Shown: positions 1 to 5,516, numbered from the stretch's first letter. The stretch is DNA of 7,412 nt from an uncultured Dialister sp. (GCA_900543455.1 UQRR01000099.1:1-7412); one strand, 5' to 3'. Notes: generated by a model not told the origin, from the letters alone. Program-made: numbers and translations.

Positions 1-22
1 CTTCCATGTTTTTATGCGCCGC
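1..22. repeat. Partial copy of a GC-hairpin repeat (matches 5354-5374)
   Basis: The 14 bases TTTTTATGCGCCGC at 9-22 recur exactly at 5361-5374. The preceding bases (cttccat here, cttctat there) also match apart from one substitution and a one-base gap. At the second site this sequence forms the loop and right arm of a CGCGGCGC/GCGCCGCG hairpin, so the window probably begins inside another copy of that element, with its left arm outside. This is seen directly; the dispersed-repeat interpretation is inference from two copies. Confidence 0.45.
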
Positions 23-30
23 ACCACCAT

Positions 31-58
31 TTCTCATTTCTCATTTCTAATTTCTCAT
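31..58. repeat. Heptamer tandem array (TTCTCAT)x4
   Basis: Four head-to-tail 7-bp units (31-37, 38-44, 45-51, 52-58) read TTCTCAT, TTCTCAT, TTCTAAT, TTCTCAT. The array lies in the non-coding stretch upstream of livH. Its unit length equals that of the four other heptamer arrays in the window although its sequence is different. No function can be assigned. Confidence 0.8.
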
Positions 59-139
59 TCAAGTGAGGCTTTCATCCGCCATCAAAGGACGGTACGCCCC
101 ATGGGCTAACCCTGCCCCTTACACCCCATCCCCCACTTT

Positions 140-153
140 GAGGGCTTGCCCTC
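140..153 (+). other. Small hairpin upstream of livH ribosome binding site
   Basis: GAGGGC (140-145), TT and GCCCTC (148-153) form a perfect inverted repeat ending 10 bases before the livH Shine-Dalgarno sequence. It is followed by GTATTTT, which is only a weak U-tract. If livHMGF is transcribed with an upstream binding-protein gene, such a hairpin could lower downstream expression or stabilise the upstream mRNA end, as is common for ABC transporter operons. That role is inference. Confidence 0.35.
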
Positions 154-163
154 GTATTTTGAA

Positions 164-168
164 AGGAG
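164..168 (+). promoter_or_regulatory. Ribosome binding site fixing the GTG start of livH
   Basis: AGGAG at 164-168 lies 8 bases before GTG at 177. The longer in-frame ATG at 63 has no comparable Shine-Dalgarno sequence and would add 38 proline-rich residues encoded by the non-coding-looking leader. The family N-terminus begins at the hydrophobic FLQQLVNGL segment, so GTG 177 is chosen. Confidence 0.85.
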
Positions 169-176
169 AAAAGATC

Positions 177-1058
177 GTGTTTTTACAACAGCTTGTCAAC
201 GGTTTAACGCTGGGAAGCGCCTATGCGGTCATCGCCATCGGTTACACGCTGGTTTTCGGTGTATTGAACATCGTCAACATGGCGCATGGCGGGATCTTCA
301 TGGTCGGCGCTTACATCGGGCTGCTCCTCGTCACAGAGGCAGGCTTCGGGATTTTCCCGGCTTTGATTGGAGCTATGGTCGGCGGTGCCGTCCTGGGCTA
401 TGCGTTGGAAATCTTCGCACTGCGCCCGCTGCGCCGCCGCAAGGTGACCCACCTCGCTCCGCTGATTTCCACCATCGGTGTCTCGACCTTCCTTGAAAGT
501 GTCGCGCTGATGGTATGGGGGCCGCAGACCCGTTCATTCCCGACATCCTTCGGGAATGAACTGATGGACTTCGGTGCTTTCAAGATTTCCGGGATCCAGA
601 TCATTTCTCTGGGTACCGCTGTCGTCCTGATGGTGCTCCTCACCATCCTCCTCAATAAGACGAAGATCGGCAAGGCTGTCCGTGCGACTTCGGAAAGTGC
701 GGAAACGGCGAGCCTGCTCGGCATCAATACCGGACGCATCATCACCTTCACTGTCATGCTGGCATCTGCTCTGGGTGCGGCAGCCGGCGTCCTCATCGGT
801 CTGTCCTTTAATGCGATCGAACCGACCATGGGTACCGCGATGGGCCTCAAGGGGCTTGCGGTCCTCATCATGGGTGGCCTTGGCAATGTCGAAGGCGCTA
901 TGGCCGGCGGTTTCATCCTCGGCATCGCAGAAGTATTCTCCGTCGCTTACGGCAGCTCTTCGTATCGTGACGCTGTCGCATTCGGCATCATCATCCTGAT
1001 TCTCTTCATTCGTCCGGAAGGCTTATTCTCCAAGGCCGGGAAAGGAGGCAGACCGTAA
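177..1058 (+). CDS. livH: Branched-chain amino acid ABC transporter permease LivH
   Basis: This is an inner-membrane permease subunit that forms the translocation path with LivM and is powered by LivG and LivF. From the GTG start at 177 the protein is 293 residues, a normal LivH length. It is almost entirely hydrophobic, with about eight predicted membrane segments. Family signatures include NGLTLGSAYAVIAIGYTLVFG near residues 8-28 (given without flanks), NMAHGG (34-39) followed by MVGAYIG, the cytoplasmic coupling region around residues 166-187 (GKAVRATSE...LLGIN), GGLGNVEGAMAGG (233-245) and the C-terminal FIRPEGLF (277-284). It is the first gene of livHMGF and its TAA overlaps the livM ATG by one base. 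A substrate-binding protein gene is absent from the window. The substrate is inferred from the family; related systems carry amides, urea or other amino acids, so specificity is not proven. Confidence 0.93.
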   Translation: MFLQQLVNGLTLGSAYAVIAIGYTLVFGVLNIVNMAHGGIFMVGAYIGLLLVTEAGFGIFPALIGAMVGGAVLGYALEIFALRPLRRRKVTHLAPLISTIGVSTFLESVALMVWGPQTRSFPTSFGNELMDFGAFKISGIQIISLGTAVVLMVLLTILLNKTKIGKAVRATSESAETASLLGINTGRIITFTVMLASALGAAAGVLIGLSFNAIEPTMGTAMGLKGLAVLIMGGLGNVEGAMAGGFILGIAEVFSVAYGSSSYRDAVAFGIIILILFIRPEGLFSKAGKGGRP

Positions 1059-2011
1059 TGGAAGAATTACTGAACGGTTATTTCCTGCAGGTCCTGACCT
1101 TTGTATGCATCAATATCATTCTGGCCATGACCATTTACATGACGCTTTGCACCGGCATCCTGTCGCTGGGCAATGCAGGGCTCATGAGCTTCGGCGCTTA
1201 CACCTCTGCGATCCTGACCGCAGAATATAATTTCCCGATGCCGCTCGGCATCCTCTTGGGCGGCTGCACCGCGACGATCGTCGCACTCATCATCGGTCTG
1301 CCGACCATCCGCCTGCGCGGGCTGTACCTCGCCATCGCGACGCTGGGCTTCGGCGAAGTTGTCCGCGTCATCGCGCTGAATCTGGACATCACCCATGGCG
1401 CGCTTGGCTACTCCGGTATCCCGTCCATGGCAAGCGTCCTTTCTGACTATGCGAGTGACATCGGCCTCATCGATGCACTGGAAATCGACTCTCAGACGGC
1501 AGGACAGCTCCTCATGTGCATCGTCCTTCTGATCCTCGTCGTGCTCATCGTCACCTTCTGGTACCGCCTTGAACATTCCCGCTATGGCCGCGCCATGGCA
1601 GCGGTCAAGGCTGACGAATATGCAGCATCCCTGACCGGCATCAATGTCGTCCACTACAAAATGATGACCTTCCTCTTCTCTGCGTTCTTCGCAGGCGTCG
1701 CTGGCGCGCTCTATGCCCATGCGACATTCTTCATCAGCCCGACCGATTTCTCCTGGCACAAGGTCGTAGACATCCTGCTCTACACCGTTTTCGGCGGCAG
1801 CAATGTCATGTGGGGCTCTGTCCTCGGCGCTTCCATCCTGACCATCGTACCGGAGTCGCTCCGCTCCATGGCGGAATACCGCGACATCATCTATGGCGTT
1901 ATGCTGGTCGCACTCATGGCCTTCCGTCCGGACGGCATCCTCTCCTATGATGCGGTGAAATGGATCTCCAAGAAATTCAGCAAGAAAGCTGTAGAAGGAG
2001 GGAAAAACTGA
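1058..2011 (+). CDS. livM: Branched-chain amino acid ABC transporter permease LivM
   Basis: This is the second membrane subunit of the Liv transporter and pairs with LivH. At 317 residues it fits the shorter, single-domain LivM forms. Characteristic segments are LSLGNAGLMSFGAYTSA (35-51), RLRGLYLAIATLGFGEVVR (85-103), the cytoplasmic coupling loop GRAMAAVKADEYAASLTGIN (177-196), the AGVAGALYA helix (212-220), FGGSNVMWGSVLGA (245-258) and the terminal FRPDGIL (289-295). The start is at the TAATG overlap with livH (1056-1060), preceded by AAAGGAGG at 1041-1048, so translational coupling is likely. LivM members usually have LSLGHG or LSLGQA where this one has LSLGNAG; this small variation does not question the assignment. 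The hydrophobic, GC-rich composition matches its neighbours. Confidence 0.93.
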   Translation: MEELLNGYFLQVLTFVCINIILAMTIYMTLCTGILSLGNAGLMSFGAYTSAILTAEYNFPMPLGILLGGCTATIVALIIGLPTIRLRGLYLAIATLGFGEVVRVIALNLDITHGALGYSGIPSMASVLSDYASDIGLIDALEIDSQTAGQLLMCIVLLILVVLIVTFWYRLEHSRYGRAMAAVKADEYAASLTGINVVHYKMMTFLFSAFFAGVAGALYAHATFFISPTDFSWHKVVDILLYTVFGGSNVMWGSVLGASILTIVPESLRSMAEYRDIIYGVMLVALMAFRPDGILSYDAVKWISKKFSKKAVEGGKN

Positions 2012-2775
2012 TGCTGCTCGAAATGAAAAATGTAGTGAAACAGTTCGGCGGCCTCACCGCTGTTTCCAATATGTCCTTCCATGTAGACAAAGGGGAAATC
2101 TTCGGCGTCATCGGGCCAAACGGCGCCGGCAAGACCACCATTTTCAACCTGATCACCGGCGTATATCAGGTGACGGAAGGGGATGTCGTCCTGAACGGCA
2201 CCTCCATCGAAGGCAAGAAGCCGTATGAGATCATCAATCTCGGCGTCGCACGTACCTTCCAGAATATCCGCCTCTTTACAGGCATGACTGTCCTGGAAAA
2301 CATTCTCGTCGGTCATCATGACCGCCTGAAATCCAGCTTCCTCGCGAGCATCCTGCACACCGCTTCCCAGAAAAAGGAAGAAGCAGAAGCCAGAGAGGAT
2401 GCGATGGAGCTTCTGAAATTCGTCGGCCTTGAAGACGATGCAGACCGCCTTGCGACCGAGCTCCCTTACGGCAAGCAGAGAAAGCTGGAAATCGCCCGTG
2501 CTATGGCGACGAAGCCGCAGCTCATCCTCCTCGATGAACCGGCCGCCGGTATGAACGACTCGGAAACCGCTGCGCTCACAGAGCTCATCCGCGGCATCCG
2601 TGAAAAGTACGGCATCACCATCGTCCTCATCGAGCACGACATGCAGCTCGTCATGAGTCTTTGCGACCGCGTCATGGTTGTCAATTTCGGTAAAAAATTG
2701 GCAGAAGGCGTGCCGGAAGAAGTACAGAACAATCCGCAGGTCATCGAAGCATACCTGGGTAAGGAGGAAGACTGA
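2011..2775 (+). CDS. livG: Branched-chain amino acid ABC transporter ATPase LivG
   Basis: This is one of two cytoplasmic ATPase subunits of the Liv importer. The ATG at 2011 shares its A with the livM TGA (TGATG) and is preceded by GAAGGAGGG (about 1994-2002), giving 254 residues, the usual length. An upstream in-frame ATG at 1960 lies inside livM and is rejected. Visible motifs are Walker A GPNGAGKTT (35-43), the Q-loop in RTFQN (Gln84), a signature segment LPYGKQRKLEIARAMA (151-166), Walker B LILLDEP (171-177, catalytic Glu176) and the switch histidine His209 in IEHDM. The signature LPYGKQ departs from LSGGQ, which is normal for LivG. The insertion around residues 105-130 and the AYLG C-terminal tail are also LivG-like. 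Its partner is LivF, encoded directly downstream. Confidence 0.95.
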   Translation: MLLEMKNVVKQFGGLTAVSNMSFHVDKGEIFGVIGPNGAGKTTIFNLITGVYQVTEGDVVLNGTSIEGKKPYEIINLGVARTFQNIRLFTGMTVLENILVGHHDRLKSSFLASILHTASQKKEEAEAREDAMELLKFVGLEDDADRLATELPYGKQRKLEIARAMATKPQLILLDEPAAGMNDSETAALTELIRGIREKYGITIVLIEHDMQLVMSLCDRVMVVNFGKKLAEGVPEEVQNNPQVIEAYLGKEED

Positions 2776-3494
2776 TGCTGCTTGAACTTAAAAATATCGA
2801 AGCTGCGTATGGCAATATCAAAGCCTTAAAGGGCATCAACCTCGCTGTCCCGGAAGGCAAGATCGTCACCCTGATCGGCGCAAACGGTGCCGGCAAGTCC
2901 ACCACCATGAAGACCATCATGGGCGTCATGAAGCCGATCGCCGGCGACGTCCTCTTCAAAGGCGAATCCATCGCAGGGAAGAAAACCTATGATATCGTCA
3001 ACAGCGGCGTCGTCCTCGTCCCGGAAGGCCGTCAGATCCTTCAGGGCATGACCGTCCGCGAAAATATCGAGCTCGGTGCTTATCATAGAAATGATAAGGC
3101 GGAAATCGCAGAAGACATGGCCAAGGTCTTCGAGCGTTTCCCGCGCCTCTTTGAAAGACAGAGCCAGTTCGCCGGCACCCTTTCCGGCGGCGAACAGCAG
3201 ATGCTCGCGATCGGCCGCGCCATGATGGCACGCCCGCAGGTCATGCTGCTCGATGAACCATCCATGGGCCTTGCCCCGCTCGTGGTACAGCAGATCTTTG
3301 ACGTTGTCAAGGATATCAACAAAATGGGGACTACTGTTCTTCTGGTAGAACAGAATGCGCGCAAAGCTCTCCAGATCGCCGACTATGCCTATGTCATGGA
3401 AACCGGCAAGATCGTCATGGAAGGCCCCGCGCAGGAAGTGGCTGCAAACCCGGATGTCATGGCGGCCTATCTGGGGGGTAAGAAGAAACAGTGA
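2775..3494 (+). CDS. livF: Branched-chain amino acid ABC transporter ATPase LivF
   Basis: This is the second cytoplasmic ATPase subunit, 239 residues long, very close to the E. coli LivF length. The ATG overlaps the livG TGA (TGATG at 2773-2777) and follows AAGGAGGA at 2761-2768. Motifs are Walker A GANGAGKST (35-43), the LivF-typical VPEGRQ (82-87) in the Q-loop region, a canonical signature LSGGEQQ (136-142), and Walker B VMLLDEP (156-162, Glu161). The switch position reads VEQNA (191-195) with Gln193 instead of His, a known LivF trait. The protein ends AYLGGKKKQ. It is the last gene of the operon; the terminator at 3529-3566 follows 35 bases after its stop codon. Assignment to LivF rather than a second LivG rests on VPEGR, VEQN and length. 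Confidence 0.95.
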   Translation: MLLELKNIEAAYGNIKALKGINLAVPEGKIVTLIGANGAGKSTTMKTIMGVMKPIAGDVLFKGESIAGKKTYDIVNSGVVLVPEGRQILQGMTVRENIELGAYHRNDKAEIAEDMAKVFERFPRLFERQSQFAGTLSGGEQQMLAIGRAMMARPQVMLLDEPSMGLAPLVVQQIFDVVKDINKMGTTVLLVEQNARKALQIADYAYVMETGKIVMEGPAQEVAANPDVMAAYLGGKKKQ

Positions 3495-3528
3495 CCAATA
3501 TCAGCCTTACGGCTGGAAACACGATCTC

Positions 3529-3566
3529 GGAAAAGAGTCAGCGGAAGCTGGCTCTTTTCCTTTTTT
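3529..3566 (+). terminator. Intrinsic terminator of livHMGF
   Basis: GGAAAAGAGTCAGC (3529-3542) pairs with GCTGGCTCTTTTCC (3547-3560) over 14 positions, with one T-G wobble and a GGAA tetraloop. Six T residues follow (3561-3566). This is a textbook rho-independent terminator just after livF. Confidence 0.93.
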
Positions 3567-3568
3567 GG

Positions 3569-3603
3569 TGACTAGTGACTAGTGACTAGTAACTGGTGAC
3601 TGG
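3569..3603. repeat. Heptamer tandem array (TGACTAG)x5
   Basis: Five perfect-length 7-bp units read TGACTAG, TGACTAG, TGACTAG, TAACTGG, TGACTGG. The array begins three bases after the T-tract of the livF terminator. A longer array of the same consensus lies just after the asparaginase gene (5183-5238). Because 7 is not a multiple of 3 and the unit contains TGA and TAG, the array closes all three forward frames. Confidence 0.9.
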
Positions 3604-3611
3604 GGTTCAGG

Positions 3612-3975
3612 TGAAAGAAAAGAGTTTTGCTAATTGAGTAGCCCCTTGAAGAAGGGGCGCGCCAAAGGCGCAGGATGATTCCTCGAAGCGGTATAAAAGG
3701 AAAAGAGAGTGAATCTGCTCCATGAGTAGGCCCTTGGAGAAGGGGCGCGCCAAAGGCGCAGGATGAATCCTCGAGGCGGTATAAAAGGAAAAGAGAGTGA
3801 ATCCGCTCCATGAGTAGGCCCTTGGAGAAGGGCCGCGCCAAAGGCGCAGGATGGATCCTCGAGGCGGTATAAAAGGAAAAGAGAGAGACTCCGCTCCATG
3901 AGTAGGCCCTTGGAGAAGGGCCGCGCCAAAGGCACAGGATGGATCCCCCCAAGGCGGTATGAAAATGAATGGGAG
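3612..3975. repeat. 88-bp tandem repeat array, about four copies
   Basis: Units start at 3636, 3724, 3812 and 3900, exactly 88 bases apart. By eye, copies 1 and 2 differ at about 5 positions and copies 2 and 3 at about 4. Copy 4 decays after the GCGGTAT at about 3954-3960. A partial tail of a preceding unit is visible at 3612-3635. Each unit contains, in order: a CCCTT/AAGGG hairpin; a second hairpin GCGCC-AAA-GGCGC (its stem is broken in copy 4); an AGGAT..ATCCT inverted repeat; the palindrome CCTCGAGG (copies 2 and 3); and TATAAAAGGAAAAGAGAG. There are no unique spacers between units. The minus strand is open in more than one frame through the array, but 88 is not a multiple of 3 and nothing supports translation. 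Function unknown; a structured intergenic repeat is the safest description. Confidence 0.92.
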
Positions 3976-4039
3976 ACATTAGATTTCAGACCTCAGACCT
4001 CAGACTTCAGACCTCAGACGTCTAAAGTCTCTAAGTCTC
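3973..4039. repeat. Heptamer array (CAGACCT)x5 inside an inverted repeat
   Basis: Five 7-bp units at 3987-4021 read CAGACCT, CAGACCT, CAGACTT, CAGACCT, CAGACGT. The flanks are inversely related: GAGAC-A-TTAGA (3973-3983) can pair with TCTAAGTCTC (4030-4039) with a single bulged A. After the array, GTCTAAA, GTCTCTAA and GTCTCAAA look like degenerate units of the complementary orientation. The sequence shows this directly; any role is unknown. Confidence 0.8.
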
Positions 4040-4065
4040 AAATGGGCATCGCCTCATATATACTC

Positions 4066-4081
4066 GCGGCGAAGCCGCCAC
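4066..4081. repeat. GC hairpin GCGGCGAAGCCGCCAC, copy 1 of a composite repeat
   Basis: GCGGC-GAA-GCCGC forms a 5-bp hairpin with a three-base loop. The 16-mer recurs exactly on the opposite strand at 7215-7230. In both places, GAACCC-type heptamers follow on the same side of the hairpin, so hairpin plus heptamers behave as one composite unit. Confidence 0.7.
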
Positions 4082-4083
4082 CA

Positions 4084-4125
4084 CAACCCTGAACCCCGAA
4101 CCCCGAACCCCGAACCCTGCACCCG
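4084..4125. repeat. Heptamer tandem array (GAACCCC)x6
   Basis: Six units of 7 bp read CAACCCT, GAACCCC, GAACCCC, GAACCCC, GAACCCT, GCACCCG. The array ends about 25 bases before the likely -10 box of the asparaginase promoter, so it occupies the region where a -35 or an activator site would normally lie. A two-unit remnant in opposite orientation is at 7194-7207. Confidence 0.88.
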
Positions 4126-4146
4126 ACACTCCATCTTCCCTCTCTA

Positions 4147-4155
4147 TGCTACAAT
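4147..4155 (+). promoter_or_regulatory. Probable extended -10 promoter of the asparaginase gene
   Basis: TGC followed by TACAAT (4150-4155) fits an extended -10 element (TGN before TATAAT). No good -35 hexamer is found 16-18 bases upstream (around 4127-4132), which is consistent with an extended -10 promoter. Transcription would begin near 4162, about 36 bases before the ATG. Confidence 0.5.
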
Positions 4156-4197
4156 AGAACTATTGCAAGAACTATCTCACAGAAAGAAGGATTTCTT

Positions 4198-5178
4198 ATG
4201 AAAAAACATATCATCGTCATCACCACCGGCGGTACCATCGCCATGAAAATGGACCCCGTGACCGGCGGGCTCGTACCTGCTGTCTCCGGGGAAGACCTCG
4301 CCGCCGCCGTGCCGGGGCTCTCCTCCTGGGCGGACGTGGACGTCGTTGAATTTTCCAATGTCCCGAGCGGATGGATGGATACAGAAAAAATGCTCGCGCT
4401 GTCGCATACCATCGACGAGCTTGCGGACAAAGCCGACGGCTTCGTCGTGACGCACGGCACGGACAGCCTGGAAGAGACAGCCTTCTTCCTCGACATGACG
4501 CTTCATACCGAGAAGCCGGTCTGCGTGACAGGAGCGATGCGCGGTGCCTCCGAGCTCTCTGCGGACGGTCCCGAGAATATTCTCTCCGCGGTCCGCGTCG
4601 CAGCGAGTGACAGCTCTCGCGGCATGGGCGTCCTCGTCTGCCTGCAGGACCGCATCTATGCCGCCTTTGATGTGACGAAATTCCACACGACGAACCCCGA
4701 TACCTTCCGCGATCTCCACTACGGGCCTCTTGGTACGGTCTACAGCCATGAGATCATCTATGGCCGCCGTCCGATCGGACACGCCCGCCTTCATCCGGCC
4801 TCCATGGCAGCCAAGGTCTGGATGGTGACCTGCTGGTCCGGCATGGAAGGCGATATCATCCGCGCAGCTGGTGAGGCGCAGCTGGATGGCCTGATCGTCG
4901 ATGCTCTCGGCTGCGGGAATGTCCCGCCGAAGTGCAAAGAAGAAATGATGAAGCTCGGCGAAGCCGGCCTTCCGATGGTGCTGACGACCCGCGTCCCCTC
5001 GGGCAGCGTCATGGAGGAATACAGCTATGACGGCAGCGCCCTCTCCATGAAAAAGAGCGGCCTCATCCTGGGCGGCCGCCTTTCCGCATGGAAAGCGCGC
5101 CTGCTTCTTGTCATCGCGCTCGGCGTGACCAAGGATCGGGAAGAAATCCGGATGATTTTCGAAAAGTTTGCGCATTGA
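4198..5178 (+). CDS. ansA: L-asparaginase, cytoplasmic type (bacterial class 1/2 fold)
   Basis: The enzyme hydrolyses L-asparagine to L-aspartate and ammonia. The 326-residue protein has no signal peptide (MKKHIIVITTGGTIA leads straight into the first strand), so it should be cytosolic. The first active-site motif is TGGTIA (10-15) with nucleophile Thr13. The second is THGTDSLEETAFFLDM (85-100), with Thr88 and Asp89. The catalytic lysine is Lys161 in FDVTKFHTTN. GAMRGASELSADGPEN (112-127) is the usual GAMR...SADGP block. The C-terminal domain, from about residue 200, contains GLIVDALGCGNVPP. AAGGA at 4187-4191, six bases before ATG 4198, supports the start. The gene has its own likely promoter and no obvious terminator; a heptamer array begins four bases after the stop codon. 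Some glutaminase activity is possible; the type I versus II label is inferred from the lack of a signal peptide. Confidence 0.92.
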   Translation: MKKHIIVITTGGTIAMKMDPVTGGLVPAVSGEDLAAAVPGLSSWADVDVVEFSNVPSGWMDTEKMLALSHTIDELADKADGFVVTHGTDSLEETAFFLDMTLHTEKPVCVTGAMRGASELSADGPENILSAVRVAASDSSRGMGVLVCLQDRIYAAFDVTKFHTTNPDTFRDLHYGPLGTVYSHEIIYGRRPIGHARLHPASMAAKVWMVTCWSGMEGDIIRAAGEAQLDGLIVDALGCGNVPPKCKEEMMKLGEAGLPMVLTTRVPSGSVMEEYSYDGSALSMKKSGLILGGRLSAWKARLLLVIALGVTKDREEIRMIFEKFAH

Positions 5179-5182
5179 TGCG

Positions 5183-5238
5183 TGGCTGGTAGCTGGTGAC
5201 TGGTGACTAGTGACTGGTAACTGGTGGCTAGGGATTAG
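5183..5238. repeat. Heptamer tandem array (TGACTGG consensus)x8
   Basis: Eight 7-bp units run TGGCTGG, TAGCTGG, TGACTGG, TGACTAG, TGACTGG, TAACTGG, TGGCTAG, GGATTAG. The consensus is T-R-R-C-T-R-G, where R is a purine, and nearly all variation is A/G. The array starts four bases after the asparaginase stop codon and has the same consensus as the array after livF (3569-3603). Confidence 0.9.
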
Positions 5239-5427
5239 GGGGAATACATGTTAAAATCAGCGTTTCCCTGGATTTTGCCAATTTCTGAGGGGGATTTGCC
5301 GCAAGAGGTTTCAGGTTGCGATACGTGCTTACCCTGATTCAAGATACGCGGCGCTTCTATTTTTTATGCGCCGCGCTTCCCCCTTGCTCCCTTTGCATCT
5401 TCTGAATCTGCTACCAAAATGTTTCGC
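5239..5427. other. Non-coding stretch between asparaginase and tRNA promoter
   Basis: No coding signal was found. The only clear structure is a GC-rich hairpin, CGCGGCGC (5347-5354) and GCGCCGCG (5368-5375), eight pairs around a 13-base loop rich in T. No T-run follows it, so it is not a standard intrinsic terminator in either direction. The loop plus right arm matches the first 22 bases of the window. A weak GGGAA/TTCCC pairing near 5241-5271 is not convincing. Confidence 0.5.
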
Positions 5428-5477
5428 AAAAAAGTTTTCAAAAAATGCTTGACAGATACGCCTTCGATTGGTATACT
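5428..5477 (+). promoter_or_regulatory. Strong sigma-70/sigma-A promoter of tRNA-Ser with UP-like A-tracts
   Basis: The -35 box TTGACA (5449-5454) is a perfect consensus. A 17-base spacer leads to TATACT (5472-5477), five of six matches. Two six-A tracts at 5428-5433 and 5440-5445, about one helical turn apart and directly upstream of -35, resemble an UP element. Transcription should start near 5484, about 60 bases before the tRNA. This is the strongest promoter in the window, as expected for a stable RNA. Confidence 0.92.
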
Positions 5478-5516
5478 ACATAAGTCAGTCAACCACTGAT
5501 ACAAATCAATAAGGCG

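Noticed and set aside
138..160. Promoter TTGAGG (138-143) with TATTTT (155-160) before livH
   Set aside because: The spacer is only 11 bases and the -35 lies inside the small hairpin, so it is not a plausible sigma-70 promoter.
63..176. N-terminal extension of livH from ATG 63
   Set aside because: There is no Shine-Dalgarno sequence, the extension is proline-rich and unlike any LivH, and a good AGGAG lies before GTG 177.
3502..3515. CAGCC-TTAC-GGCTG hairpin after livF as a terminator
   Set aside because: The stem is only five pairs and lacks a T-run; the strong terminator is the next hairpin at 3529-3566.
3670..3870. TATAAA in each 88-bp unit as a repeated promoter
   Set aside because: No -35-like hexamer lies 16-18 bases upstream in any unit, and the motif is part of an A-rich run.
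3636..3960. CRISPR array
   Set aside because: The entire 88-bp unit is conserved with no unique spacers, unit length is too great for a CRISPR repeat, and no cas gene is present.
3572..3979. Two overlapping minus-strand open frames (up to 135 codons) with a repeated peptide pattern across the 88-bp array
   Set aside because: They result from stop-free repeats. The 88-bp period shifts frame with every unit, more than one frame is open at once, and no ribosome binding site or promoter supports translation.
4177..5175. Long minus-strand open frame (332 codons) opposite the asparaginase gene
   Set aside because: It is a shadow of the GC-biased third codon positions of a clearly recognised gene and has no recognisable domain or ribosome binding site.
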